From Rhyzopertha dominica (lineage: Eukaryota > Arthropoda > Insecta > Coleoptera > Bostrichidae), in the NCBI GenBank assembly GCA_025024175.1, contig QCXZ01000041.1, forward strand, positions 17,293,786 to 17,357,785: a stretch of DNA of 64,000 bases, read 5' to 3'. This document shows positions 25,128 to 35,473 of the stretch, in pieces. Every line of letters starts with the position of its first letter. The stretch's first letter is position 1. Under the pieces are notes generated by a model. The model did not search any database. It saw nothing but the letters and a program-made list of their open reading frames with translations, and was not told the origin of the DNA. The translations under genes and the position numbers were made by a program.

Positions 25128-28100
25128 AGAGTCGTACTAATCCTCGTATTGTTAATAATTCGACTCGATATTTTGTAAACAAAATGAAACAAAGTGCGGA
25201 TACCTCAAATAAAAATAAAATAATTTTAGACTATCTTTTACAAGGTCTAGGTAATGATGTTCGTCCATATTTGAAAGTTTCTATTTTAGATAACGAAGTA
25301 TTAGGTTTGTTAGATTCAGGAGCTTCATTAACTTTCTTGGGAAAACCTGGTTTAGAATTAATTGAGCGTCTAGGTCTTAGGATAACTAATCAAGACGATA
25401 ATAATAATTGTATTTTAGCTAATGGACAACACTGTCGCTGTACAGGATATGTTATGGTTCCAATTAGTTTAGAAAACAAGTCTTGCTTAGTAAAGGCAGC
25501 TGTTGTACCAGAATTGCCACAATGTTTGATATTAGGAATAGATTTTTGGTCTCAAATGGGCATTGTCCCAGATATACGAAACAAAAGTTGGCATTTTTCT
25601 AATAATGATTTATTCCTTAATAGTTTAGAGAGTTCTTCAGATTTCATGATTACTGATTCTCAGCGTAGGGAGCTAGATTGCATGGTGCAAGATTATTTTA
25701 AAGATATACCTTCATCTTTAGGTTGCACAGATGCAGTAGAACATAAAATAAAGGTAGAAGGTAGTGAACCTATTAAACTGCGTAGTTACCCTGTTTCGCC
25801 AAAAATACAATCTTACATCGATGAGGAATTAGATAAAATGTTAAAGGAGGGTGTTATTGAACCTTCTTCAAGTCCGTGGTCGTTTCCAGTAGTCATGGTT
25901 CGGAAAAAAGATAACAGTTATCGATTTTGTGTTGACTATCGGAAACTTAATAAGATTACTAAGAAAGATGCATATCCTCTTCCAGTTATATCATCAATTT
26001 TGGATAAATTGCGTATGACAAAGTATTTAAGTGCACTTGATATAAAGTCTGCATATTGGCAAGTAGGAGTAGCCAATGAGAGTCGTGAATTGACAGCTTT
26101 TTCTGTGCCAGGTCGTGGACATTACCAATTTTGTAGGATGCCGTTTGGTTTGACTAATGCTCCTGCTACGTTCCAAAGACTAATTGATAACACCATTGGA
26201 CATGACCTTGAGCCTTTTGTTTTTCAGTATTTGGACGATTTAATTATTGTAACACCTACTTTTGAAAAGCACTTAGAAATTCTCCAAAAAGTTTTTAATC
26301 GATTAAGATCTGCAAAATTAGTCCTTAGCAAGGAGAAATGTAAGTTCTGTTTACCTCGTTTACGATATCTTGGGTTTATGATTGATAATACGGGTCTGCA
26401 CGTTGATCCAGAAAAGGTAGCCGCAATCTTAAATATTCCAAGTCCTACTAGTGTTACAGAAGTAAGGCGATTTTTGGGTATGGCGTCATGGTATAGGAGA
26501 TTTATTCCCCAGTTTGCAACATTGACAGCACCACTTTCTGCATTAGTAGGGAAAAAGAGAAAATGGCAGTGGTCTGAAGTCAATGAATCCGCTTTTAATG
26601 CCATTAAGGAGAGATTGGTGACTGCTCCTGTATTGAGTAGGCCGAACTTTGACCTCCCGTTTGTAGTCCAAACTGATGCCAGTGGTTACGGAATTGGAGC
26701 TGTGCTCACACAAATACATGATGATGGTGAACATGTAATTAGCTACATTAGTAGAACACTTAATAGAGCAGAAAGAAACTATGGTACTACTCAGCGTGAA
26801 TGTCTTGCTGTCATATGGGCTATAGAGAAATTTCGTGGATATCTAGAAGGCTACAAATTTACGGTGGTTACTGACCATCATTCTTTGTTGTGGCTCCAAA
26901 ATATTAAAGAACCAACCGGAAAATTGTGCCGTTGGGCACTCAGACTACAAGCCTTTGATTTCGAAATTGTCCACCGGAAAGGACGGAACCATGTTGTTCC
27001 CGATGCACTTAGTCGCTTACTTCCTGATTCAGAACTTAACTTAGCTAATAATAATGACACCGAATGTAACGAAGGTACTGCAAAGTTGAGTATAATAACA
27101 GTACAGACGAAATCAACAGATAATTGGTATAATAAGATGCTTACATTGGTTTCGGAGAATCCTCTTAATTATGCTCAATGGAGAGTTGAAAATGAACAAC
27201 TGTATAAATATCCTGGGAATGATAAAAACCAAGAAGCACATGACCAACTAGGGTGGAAAATTGTTGTTCCTAAAGAGTTACGAAATCAGGTATTGAAAGA
27301 ATGTCATGATAACCCTTCAAGCGGTCATCTTGGGGTACACAAAACTTATTTTCGTGTAAAAGATAAGTATTACTGGCCGAAAATGCGCAGCGATGTTGCA
27401 AAATATGTACGTTCGTGTGTAATATGCTTAGAACAGAAACCTGAACAAAAATCCCCTGCTGGTTTATTATCATCGCATCCTCGTGTGTCTAAACCTTGGC
27501 AGATGATTTCTATGGATTTGGTTGGTCCTCTACCACGATCTTCCAATGGTTATACTTTTATATTAGTCGGTTGCGACACTTTTAGCAAGTTTCCTATATT
27601 TTTTCCTCTTCGTAAAGCCACAGCTCGTGCTGTCGCAAAAATTGTAGAAGAAGATATTATATTGTTCTTTGGTGCACCACAATTTATTTTATGTGATAAT
27701 GGAGTGCAGTTCCAAAGCAAAGAGTTGGCTGAAGTTGTACGACGTTATGGTACGAAAATTATCTTCAATCCAGTGTACCACCCTCAAGCTAATCCTACAG
27801 AACGTGTCAATCGCGTACTAAAGACAATGATTCGAAGTTATGTAAAAAATGATCATAAGAAATGGGACTTACACCTTAAGAGTTTTGCATGTGCCATACG
27901 CACAGCACACCATGAAGTAACAGGTTTTACACCTTTTGAATTGAATTTTGGAAGAAAGTATGTTTCACATGGTTCTTTTTATGGAAAAACTTTATCTACA
28001 AACGATATAAACTTTGAAGAACGCAAAGTACCTCTATTAGAAGATTCCTTTAATATAGTAAAAGCAAAGCTAGACTCTGCCTATGAGCGCAGTAGGAAAA

Positions 28101-28360
28101 TCTACAATTTGCGTCGTCGGCATGTAGAATTTCGTCCAGGAGATTTTGTATGGCGGAAAAACTATGTTCTTTCCAATGCGGAACGATCCTTTGCTACTAA
28201 ATTAGCACCAAAATTTTTAGGACCGTTTCGAATTAAAAAGAAAATTGGCTATAATACTTATGTCTTAGAAGATGATGAAAATAGTGGGAAACGTGTATGG
28301 CACGTAAAAGATTTAAAACCACACTCTGATAGGACTGAAGTTGAGGAAAATGATAGATAG
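25094..28360 (+). CDS. pol: Pol region of the gypsy element (PR-RT-RH-IN)
   Basis: The frame is open from 25094, after a stop at 25091, and overlaps the end of gag by 34 bp in the -1 frame. Its first ATG is at 25184, giving 1058 codons from there. Numbering from that Met, the protease motif DSGAS is at 44, the RT motif YLDD at 349-352, the RNase H motif TDASG with Asp at 498, and the integrase zinc site (two His, two Cys) starts near 707. The integrase core has D778, D838 and E873, the usual D-D-35-E spacing. The end, VWHVKDLKPHSD, is typical of a gypsy integrase tail. No stops or frameshifts were seen, so the enzyme set could be functional. Likely made as a Gag-Pol fusion by frameshifting. 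Confidence 0.95.
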   Translation, partial: ELYGKRSDEAVKSRTNPRIVNNSTRYFVNKMKQSADTSNKNKIILDYLLQGLGNDVRPYLKVSILDNEVLGLLDSGASLTFLGKPGLELIERLGLRITNQDDNNNCILANGQHCRCTGYVMVPISLENKSCLVKAAVVPELPQCLILGIDFWSQMGIVPDIRNKSWHFSNNDLFLNSLESSSDFMITDSQRRELDCMVQDYFKDIPSSLGCTDAVEHKIKVEGSEPIKLRSYPVSPKIQSYIDEELDKMLKEGVIEPSSSPWSFPVVMVRKKDNSYRFCVDYRKLNKITKKDAYPLPVISSILDKLRMTKYLSALDIKSAYWQVGVANESRELTAFSVPGRGHYQFCRMPFGLTNAPATFQRLIDNTIGHDLEPFVFQYLDDLIIVTPTFEKHLEILQKVFNRLRSAKLVLSKEKCKFCLPRLRYLGFMIDNTGLHVDPEKVAAILNIPSPTSVTEVRRFLGMASWYRRFIPQFATLTAPLSALVGKKRKWQWSEVNESAFNAIKERLVTAPVLSRPNFDLPFVVQTDASGYGIGAVLTQIHDDGEHVISYISRTLNRAERNYGTTQRECLAVIWAIEKFRGYLEGYKFTVVTDHHSLLWLQNIKEPTGKLCRWALRLQAFDFEIVHRKGRNHVVPDALSRLLPDSELNLANNNDTECNEGTAKLSIITVQTKSTDNWYNKMLTLVSENPLNYAQWRVENEQLYKYPGNDKNQEAHDQLGWKIVVPKELRNQVLKECHDNPSSGHLGVHKTYFRVKDKYYWPKMRSDVAKYVRSCVICLEQKPEQKSPAGLLSSHPRVSKPWQMISMDLVGPLPRSSNGYTFILVGCDTFSKFPIFFPLRKATARAVAKIVEEDIILFFGAPQFILCDNGVQFQSKELAEVVRRYGTKIIFNPVYHPQANPTERVNRVLKTMIRSYVKNDHKKWDLHLKSFACAIRTAHHEVTGFTPFELNFGRKYVSHGSFYGKTLSTNDINFEERKVPLLEDSFNIVKAKLDSAYERSRKIYNLRRRHVEFRPGDFVWRKNYVLSNAERSFATKLAPKFLGPFRIKKKIGYNTYVLEDDENSGKRVWHVKDLKPHSDRTEVEENDR
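25103..25166 (+). promoter_or_regulatory. Putative -1 ribosomal frameshift signal (slip site plus pseudoknot)
   Basis: GGGAAAC at 25103-25109 falls in the gag frame as G GGA AAC, the X XXY YYZ arrangement for -1 slippage, and lies inside the 34-bp gag/pol overlap. Six bases later, ACGAGG (25116-25121) can pair with CCTCGT (25142-25147). GAGTCG in the loop (25129-25134) can pair with CGACTC (25161-25166). Crossing stems after a short spacer make an H-type pseudoknot. The pairing is read from sequence; function is inferred. Confidence 0.75.
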
Positions 28361-28489
28361 GTTAGCTAGATATATGTACATATAGATTAGTTAGAGTTAG
28401 ATCATTACTTAGGTAGAGAGATTAGTTAGTATATATTGTAGTAAATAGTAGATGAGTGTTTGAAGTGCGAAATTCTTTCAGAATTTCTT
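28361..28489 (+). other. Short spacer between pol and polypurine tract
   Basis: TAG-rich sequence with repeated ttagttag/gatta tracts and no open frame. The element therefore has no env gene here. Confidence 0.6.
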
Positions 28490-28507
28490 AAGGGAGAAAG
28501 AGGAGAA
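28490..28507 (+). other. Polypurine tract
   Basis: AAGGGAGAAAGAGGAGAA lies two bases before the 3' LTR. It is the expected primer site for plus-strand DNA synthesis in an LTR element. Confidence 0.85.
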
Positions 28508-28509
28508 TT

Positions 28510-29722
28510 TATTACAGTACAAATTCATCCTAGTTACATATAAAGTCAAATTTGGTCAGCCATGAAATTAGAAATCATTTTTCCATGGAAAACAAAAAAA
28601 AATTGTTATAAATAGCAACACAGAAAAGAATTATCCAGCAAAAGTTAGTATAGATTAACTTGCCTAATTGGGATTCTGCTGAGATTTTCTATTTTGGAAA
28701 GAAGATTTGGAGTTGTGTTAGAGAGATAGTGATTTGGTCTTCTTACCTACCCACAGTTGGGATTTTGTTTTTCTGTTGGCAGCTGTACCTTATTGTATTG
28801 AAGTGGAAGTTATTAAAATTGCGGAACCCTCAAAATAGAGGTATGACAACTAAATTTTAGTGACAAGATTAAGCCATAATATTTCTTTTAGGGTTCTTGT
28901 TCCAGTTTTATTTTTTTTTTCTTCACTGTTTGAGTCCTAGTCCTGGTCCGTATTATTGTTTTGGTTTGACTGGTGGTTGGAGTACAAGGGTTGGCACAAA
29001 ATTACTGCACCTTACCATTTCTTGCCAGTACAAGGCTTGTGAAAGAATTCAGGAAATTTCGAGGTGACAGCGCCAGTTGTGACAGTGTCAAAAGCAGGTC
29101 AGACAGATATAGATCTTTATTTGGGAGACTTATCAAAAAGAAAAGGATTCAAATAAGTGCTGCAGGGCCCCTGAATCTAAATTCTGATTATTTTTTTTAT
29201 TATTTGTTCAATAGTTTAGTTAGAGTTATACAAAATTATTAGATATATTTGGACTCAGAGGAACTGTATTTTTTTTGTATGATTATTATTGAGATTGTTT
29301 AAAAAAAAACCATTACCTATTACATGTATATATGTGAGGCGTTTACGTAAACGTTAATCAATTCTGTAATTATACTTAACTATATATATAACGAATCAAA
29401 TTTTTAATATTAAATTTGTCTTCATAGATGTAGAGTAATTTACTAAAGCTGTAAATAAGCCTGTTTAATATATATTTGTTGGGAATTCTTAGTATCTTCG
29501 TTTGGAATGAAACTGGCAAGCGTGTAAGTGAAGTAATTTTGGTGATTTTGGGAATTTCACTTCTATTCGACAATATATGATTATTCGTGGTGAGAAATCA
29601 CCTGGCGCCCAATCTACCACTTTTAATTATTACCCAGCCCATTCCCACTGTTAGCTGGTCGGCATCACACGAATATCGAGGTCATAATCTTTACCAACGT
29701 TCTTAGTAGAATTTTGTGTAAT
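28510..29722 (+). repeat. 3' LTR of the gypsy element
   Basis: Near-identical copy of the 5' LTR with the same length and the same TATTAC/GTAAT ends. It is preceded by the polypurine tract and followed by the AGACT target duplication. A gypsy LTR with promoter activity here would read toward the first ey exon. Confidence 0.93.
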
Positions 29723-30019
29723 AGACTCAACGGTTTAGTTTTTATAGGATACGTGAACATAGTTTTATTCTTTCTGTTCTGTACACCTATATAGTACAAG
29801 CCTAGAAAATTATAAAAGTCACAGAACAGAACGCCAAAAGAACAATGTGTGCATGGCAACAAAGTTCTTAAAATGTCTTGGTGCAGTTCAATGTTTCAAA
29901 GATCGACCGTATGATGGTTGCGTTATATAATACACCAGACATGCATGTTCTCAAAATGAAGAGGACACTCAATAAACGTTTGTTATTTTTCCTAGCTCCT
30001 GTAGGTAATGATACGCAAA

Positions 30020-30987
30020 TACCCCGAATATCCTGCACTATCTGCACCTGTTGCACTTTAGAGATATTAAAAATAAAGCGATTTCTTTTAATTTTCGTTT
30101 TTTTTGCTCATACCTTTTTAAGTATAAGTCCGATCCAAAATTGGAAAGCACTTTCTGAAGACACTTTTTTACAAGCTATCCACTAGTGCTAACTGTAATT
30201 TTGTACGATGTTTCGTCTGCTCGCAATCATCTTCAAATTTTTTTTCTTATGGACGCCATTCTATTAAATGGTACTGTTGTATGAAGGAGTTTCTCTGATT
30301 AATTTGATATACACACTTAGTAATTCGTTTTACATTTTATCTATATGTTGCTTTTTTGGGATATTTTGAAAAACTTAAATTTTTTATTTTCGTGTTTTGT
30401 TCTTAACTTTTCCAATAGGCATCATCTCTCNAACAACAGTTGGGCATTCCTAAGACACATTTATATGCTATGTTTTNGTGTTAGCAATAATTTAGAACAA
30501 CATTTCGGCAGTGAGTGATCATCATCATCATCAACTTTTCTCCGTATGGACGCCACATTGGAACATAACAAACGATTTATCGCACCTACTGTTCTATTCA
30601 CAAATATGTGCAACAAAATTAATTAAAACTGTACAAAAACAACAACTCAAGTAACGCCTAAGAAATGGCAAGATGTTTTCCGATAAATAAAAAATTGTTA
30701 TTTGAATAAAATTTGTATTACTTAATTTGTTGTACTTTTACAGTTTTATTTAATTATTTGCACTTGTTCCTGTATAGAACACACACTGCCAAAACGACAC
30801 AACAAAAGATACGTCACAAAGAAACTGTCTTAATAATGCACAACTTCGATGTCCATTGAAGAAGTTAGGAGCAAAAAAATAAATCTTCAGTTTTTTTAGC
30901 ACACTGAATAAAATAAAATAAAATTTCAGGTTCATTTTAATATCTCGAAAGTGCAGCAGGTACAAATAGTGCAGGATATTCGGGGTA
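30020..30987. mobile_element. Foldback/MITE-type element with terminal inverted repeats
   Basis: TACCCCGAATATCCTGCACTA at 30020 returns inverted at 30967-30987. Similarity continues inward for about 50 bp and more weakly beyond (TTTTTTTGCTC tract). The centre has no transposase and contains two undetermined bases. It lies 300 bp after the 3' LTR. The superfamily is not clear. Confidence 0.65.
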
Positions 30988-31581
30988 CATGACAAGATCT
31001 TGAAAATGCGACCCTTCCGCCATTTAAACTTTTTTTCTATTTCATATCGTTGTCCCCATGAATAGAATCGAAACTGAATAACCCTGTATACTTTTTTCTA
31101 ATAAACGTAACATCAGCCCTACGTTTATGTTTTACATTGGACACAGACCCTTTTTCACAAATCTCCTTTATCAGTTGTTTTGAAGAATATAGTACGGCTA
31201 TCTGTATCTGTTTATGAATTTGTTTTAGGTTCTAGGAAATTAATTTGCGCATTGAACTACCGTGAAAGTAAAATAGGGTGTTATTTAAAAAAATCGAGTT
31301 GGCTGGGATTGAATATGATCAAATTTCTAAAGTAAATTTTAGTACTACTAATTATTCTTATATTAATCTTTTATACCTACAGATGATGTGCATTTTATTA
31401 GTAACATCCCTACGAAAACTGCATACCTCTAGCTATAAAGGTTTTGACAATATAATAATTTTCTGAAATGTCAAACTTTTGTCAGAAAATTAAATAACCT
31501 TACAACAGTGTATTTTATACCCCATATAAGTTATATTAAGTCCCATTAAAATTAAAAGAGGAATCCAAAAATGTAATAATA

Positions 31582-31769
31582 TACAGGGTGTTCCACTTAA
31601 AAAAATATAAGAATATATTGAACCACCCGCGTATATGTGGGGGGAGGAGCAAAAAATATTTTTATTTTGTAGGCTTAAGCACTCCCTACCACGCTGCACT
31701 TGCAGAATTTTAAAAACATAATAACAATTGCATAACATTCCGTCCACGCACTAATGGGCAGCCCTGTAT
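31582..31769. mobile_element. Short MITE with TA ends
   Basis: TACAGGGTGTTCC at the left and GGGCAGCCCTGTA at the right are imperfect inverted ends. The length is ~190 bp. The TA/CAGGG start is common in Tc1/mariner-derived MITEs. It lies ~230 bp upstream of the first ey exon. No coding capacity. Confidence 0.6.
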
Positions 31770-32001
31770 AGTTTAATGACTTACTTTTCCTACAAATAAT
31801 AATGTAAAACTAGTAACACAGTTCGGTTTCGTGCATTCACTACGACGGTCTGCACCGAGATCCTTTAATAAGGAGTCTCTTGCAACCAAGTCTTTGCACA
31901 GCTTTTTTTCTTTTCGTTCTGGAAAGAGGTACGCCGTCTAAAACGTTGTTTGTAGATATAAATGTTTTGCGCATTTTTTACATTTTCTGTTTTGTTTTCA
32001 G

Positions 32002-32119
32002 TGAGCCAAGAAGTGTGCGTATTTGGACTTCGCCATCATTCTACCGGCACAGCAACTTGGTGCCGCGGTGGCACCATGGCCATCCACGATTACCTCCGTA
32101 GACGATATGGCACATAAAG
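32002..32119 (+). CDS. ey: eyeless/Pax6, N-terminal coding exon
   Basis: Exon of a Pax6 transcription factor that acts in the nucleus in eye and head development. A strong pyrimidine tract and AG precede it (AG at 32000-32001), and it ends at AAAG|GTAAAG. The last codons read DDMAHK plus the first base of Gly; fly ey has EDMAHKG at the same place. Upstream in the same frame, LGAAVAPWPS resembles the IGTVVPPWSA stretch of fly ey, which favours ey over toy. The ATG at 32107 has a good context (GATATGG). With the acceptor at 32001, the first codon in this frame is TGA (32002-32004), so translation either starts at 32107 or uses a more 3' acceptor, for example AG at 32009-32010 or 32051-32052. 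The intron is phase 1 and matches the exon at 60165. Identity is firm; the protein start is not. Confidence 0.85.
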
Positions 32120-32469
32120 GTAAAGGTAATAATCGAAACTGGTAAATATTGCTTATTTACTTTTTTCGTTACCTGAAAAAACCAACTGCCTAATAAAACT
32201 TATTTGTAAACAATATTAAAAATAATGGATATATCGGCATTCATGAACCTGATAATTATTTGGCAGTCCTTTCCAAATATTAGATATTATAATAAATTGA
32301 GGAATGGTGTAAGTAACAAACATACAGACATAGTAAAGAATAATTGCGAATTCATGTGCTTTATGACGATATACTCTAGGGATTTGATCTCAGTTTAATA
32401 CGAAAAAGCGGTGCTTAGATATCATAGCTCTTGGTTTCTAAGGCTTATGAAGATCGTTTCACCAGCATA

Positions 32470-32900
32470 CATCATCGAAAACGTTAATGTGGGTCAAGTT
32501 TTTACAACTTCGCGGTGTCCTGATTCGTCGCCTACCGTGATTCTCGGATCGTTACCGTTTTGATTTATCGCCTGGACGAGCTGCCCAGTGAAATTATTTA
32601 TCACACCCACTGATTAATCGAACTCGTAAATTATTTCAGGCATATACGGCATCATAAAACTAGCGGAACGTATTAAATTTCTGAATGAAATAATCCGTTA
32701 TATACGTCTGTATGAATTGCAGGAAACAATCGCTGCCAACGTTTTTCAATCGACGGTGCTGGTAGTAAAACAGTACTTAACGGTTTTATGGGTTATCAGC
32801 TCGTGTCGAGATTCATCGAAAGTATATATACCTTTCTGTAGATTAGCCGCAATACATGCACGCAAATTTCATGTGTGCTATGAACGAAATTATCCTAGTT
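32470..32900 (+). promoter_or_regulatory. Candidate intronic ey enhancer
   Basis: About 430 bp starting 350 bp after the first ey exon, GC-richer than the rest of the intron. It contains TGATTTAT at 32561 and TGATTAAT at 32611, both fitting the Exd/Hox composite site TGATNNAT, and AATAATCCG at ~32688. Fly ey carries eye enhancers in an early intron, so the position is suggestive. No protein is encoded. Confidence 0.38.
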
Positions 32901-33405
32901 GCAATTCTAAGGATATGTAGATGCAAAGTAGCTGTTAGTATTATGAAAGCTCTTCTTGCCACTGCACATTTAATATCGCTTTGATATTTTCATTCAAAAG
33001 TAAAGCTTTAGGTTTACCTATGTAGTTCTACTTTATTCTTTATAATATTGAGCGTGGGTGTGGGTCTTGTACCTAAGTTTTAGTTTTTCCTGCTCTTCGA
33101 CAGATGTGCTAAAAAAGCTCCTCCTAGACTCAAGGAATTTTTCACCCATTTTGGTTTAAATTACTTCAGTTTTAATGTTTTCACGTACCAGTACACATAA
33201 GTTTACAGATAGATATCCAAAATAACAATGATGATGGCCTAGGTCGGGTGGTTCATACCTGTGCTTAGAAAGTTAGCACCACCAGTGCACTTATGGGGAA
33301 CTGATAGTCTAACATTGGGATAAGAAAGTTCTGAAAGCTACGGTACTTTTCTTTGTTTTGTTACGTTACTGTCAAACTGTAATAGCGTCAGTATCAAACC
33401 TGGCC

Positions 33406-33510
33406 AAAATATCGACTTCGATCGATTCGGATCAATACAATAAAAATATCGTATCAAATAGAAAATATCGATTGGAATAGAAAATATCGATTCGACTTGA
33501 GTCGATAATA
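33406..33510. repeat. Cluster of TATCGAT motifs with a 19-bp tandem duplication
   Basis: ATAGAAAATATCGATTGGA at 33458 is followed 19 bp later by ATAGAAAATATCGATTCGA. Further AATATCG and GTCGATAAT copies lie on both sides. TATCGATA is the core of the insect DRE site, but no perfect copy is present. Confidence 0.5.
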
Positions 33511-34444
33511 CCTGTATGCTGTTTGCCTCGAATTAATTGGAACTTGCGTATTCTGTAGTAGAACCGGTAAGCTCTAATTAGAAACACCTAAAACAGAAAA
33601 CTGCAGCATCAACAAATAACAAATAAATGTATCAAATGTTAAAAACAAATACGTCACTGTTGGAATACCAGCAAGTTAACTTGGTGTATCAGACGATATA
33701 ATCGGAGTTTGCACCTAGAATTACAAAATAACATTTACCTACTCTTATAAACCTCCTTCGCACTAAGTTCATGTTATTCTGCAATAATATGCTATAAAGC
33801 ATGTGATCTGTATTAACAAAAATTGCAATAATCCTCATACAGGGTCTCAAACCAAGTAATATTATTAGAAGCTAATAGAAAATTTGCATTTTTTATTTTT
33901 TCGCTACGTACTTTCCAGTTAGTTTTTTAGCTTTGCTGGACTTAACAACACGATTTTTTGACTTTTGCATTTTTTTACTTTATCTGTGGGACTGTGTTGT
34001 TAACAAAATTATCTTACAATAATTATTAGCTAAGAAACAAAATATGTAATAATGTACAGAATGTTCAATTTAAAAATAATGAAGTTGGTGTCTACTTCCG
34101 ATTCTGGTTCATGGTCAAAAATAAATATTCAAGTTTTCAGATTTAAAATGTTCATTGTTCAACAATGCACTTAAATTTCTGGAGGGTATTCCTGATTTCA
34201 CGGTATAACANAAAGTGCATATTAAAGGACATCGGAACACGCTTGGGTATGTCATGTCAAAAATATATTAAAATTTTTATATTCCACTGCTTTATTCACA
34301 AAAAGGAACAAAGTAGGTACAAAACCATTATTGGAAGAACAACATAATAGATTATACCCACGAACTAAAAGTATAAAACTGCAATCATGTTCTCTTATAT
34401 TGCCATAAGATGGCCATACATATTTGGAAAGGATAGTAAAAAAG

Positions 34445-35473
34445 TATATCCGCCACCTAAAACTCCCCAGGCTCGTATTTTCTTTATTTTTTTAGGTACA
34501 ACCTTAAGTTATATGTAAAATTGTAGATCTTAAAGTCTTTAAAAATAGCATAGTGGGTGTCCAAAAATTTTTTTTGCAGATTATCATATTTTTCAAATAA
34601 AGTTAATTTTTGTAAATATTTTTTGACTTTACTCCGTATAATAAATATTGCTTCATAGTTGGATGCCGCCTTTTATTTTCTTCAATTTGTGTCATTACCA
34701 TGTATGCGTAATTTTTACTCGCTCTTAGTAAAAAACAAGAAAAACTATTTGGCTCCATTTTTGTTACTAAGGTTGTTCAGAATTTTTTAAATGTTATTTT
34801 AATAGCTTATTACGGTACAAATTATGCCTACATACCCATCGCTGCACACAAAACCCGAACATTTGGAGTAACTTTTAAATAAATTAAGTACAAACTTCAT
34901 TCTTTAAAGACAGAGGCTAGAAAACGAAACCCTGCGATGAGGCTAGTTTGGTTTTCTACATGGCGCACTAGCCTCATCGCAGGGTATCGTATTCTAGCCT
35001 CGCTCTTTTTAGAACAAAATTTGTACTTGATTTATTTCAAAGTTACTCTAAATTTTGGGGTTTTGTGTGCAGCGAAGGGTATGTAGGCATAATTTGTACT
35101 GTAATAAGCTGCTAAACTAACACTTAAAATATTGTGAATAGCTCTAATAACAAAACATTACGGCGACTAGTTTTTCTTGTTTTTCACGAAGAAGGAGTAA
35201 AAATTACGCATACATGGTAATGACAGAAATTGAAGAAAATAAAGGGCTGCATCCAACCATGAATCAATATTTATTATACGGGGTAAGGTTAAAAATATTT
35301 ACCAAAATTAACTTTATTTGCAAAATATGATAATCTGCAAAAAAAATTTTTGACACCCACTATGCTTTTTTAAAAGAGTTTAAAAAGACCTATAATTTAA
35401 CATATAACTTAAGGTTGTACCTAAAAATAAAAGAAAATACGAGCCTGGGGAGTTTTAGGTGGCGGACCCTGTA
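34445..35473. mobile_element. 1-kb near-perfect palindromic (snapback) element
   Basis: A left arm (34445-34946, ~500 bp) and a right arm (34968-35473, ~506 bp) are inverted copies with only a 21-base spacer between them. At the centre, CCTGCGATGAGGCTAG faces CTAGCCTCATCGCAGG. Outer ends read CCGCCACCTAAAACTCCCC and its complement, with ACCCTGTA at the right edge; the left edge is altered. Differences are scattered point changes and small indels. No coding frame. Transcribed across as part of the ey intron, it would fold into a very long hairpin. Confidence 0.9.

Larger units (their letters stand above)
22309..29722 (+). mobile_element. Complete Ty3/gypsy LTR retrotransposon
   Basis: A 7.4-kb element with two 1213-bp LTRs, a primer-binding site, open gag and pol frames, a polypurine tract and a 5-bp target duplication AGACT (22304-22308 and 29723-29727). 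The pol order is protease, reverse transcriptase, RNase H, integrase, which is the Ty3/gypsy order. There is no env frame: only about 150 bp separate the pol stop from the 3' LTR. I noticed one LTR difference, T at 22872 against C at 29073, so insertion is recent. It lies in the same orientation as ey, ending 2.3 kb before the first ey exon. Because both frames are open, the copy may still be mobile. Confidence 0.96.

Noticed and set aside
28361..28509. An env gene in the gypsy element
   Set aside because: Only ~150 bp lie between the pol stop and the 3' LTR, with no open frame.
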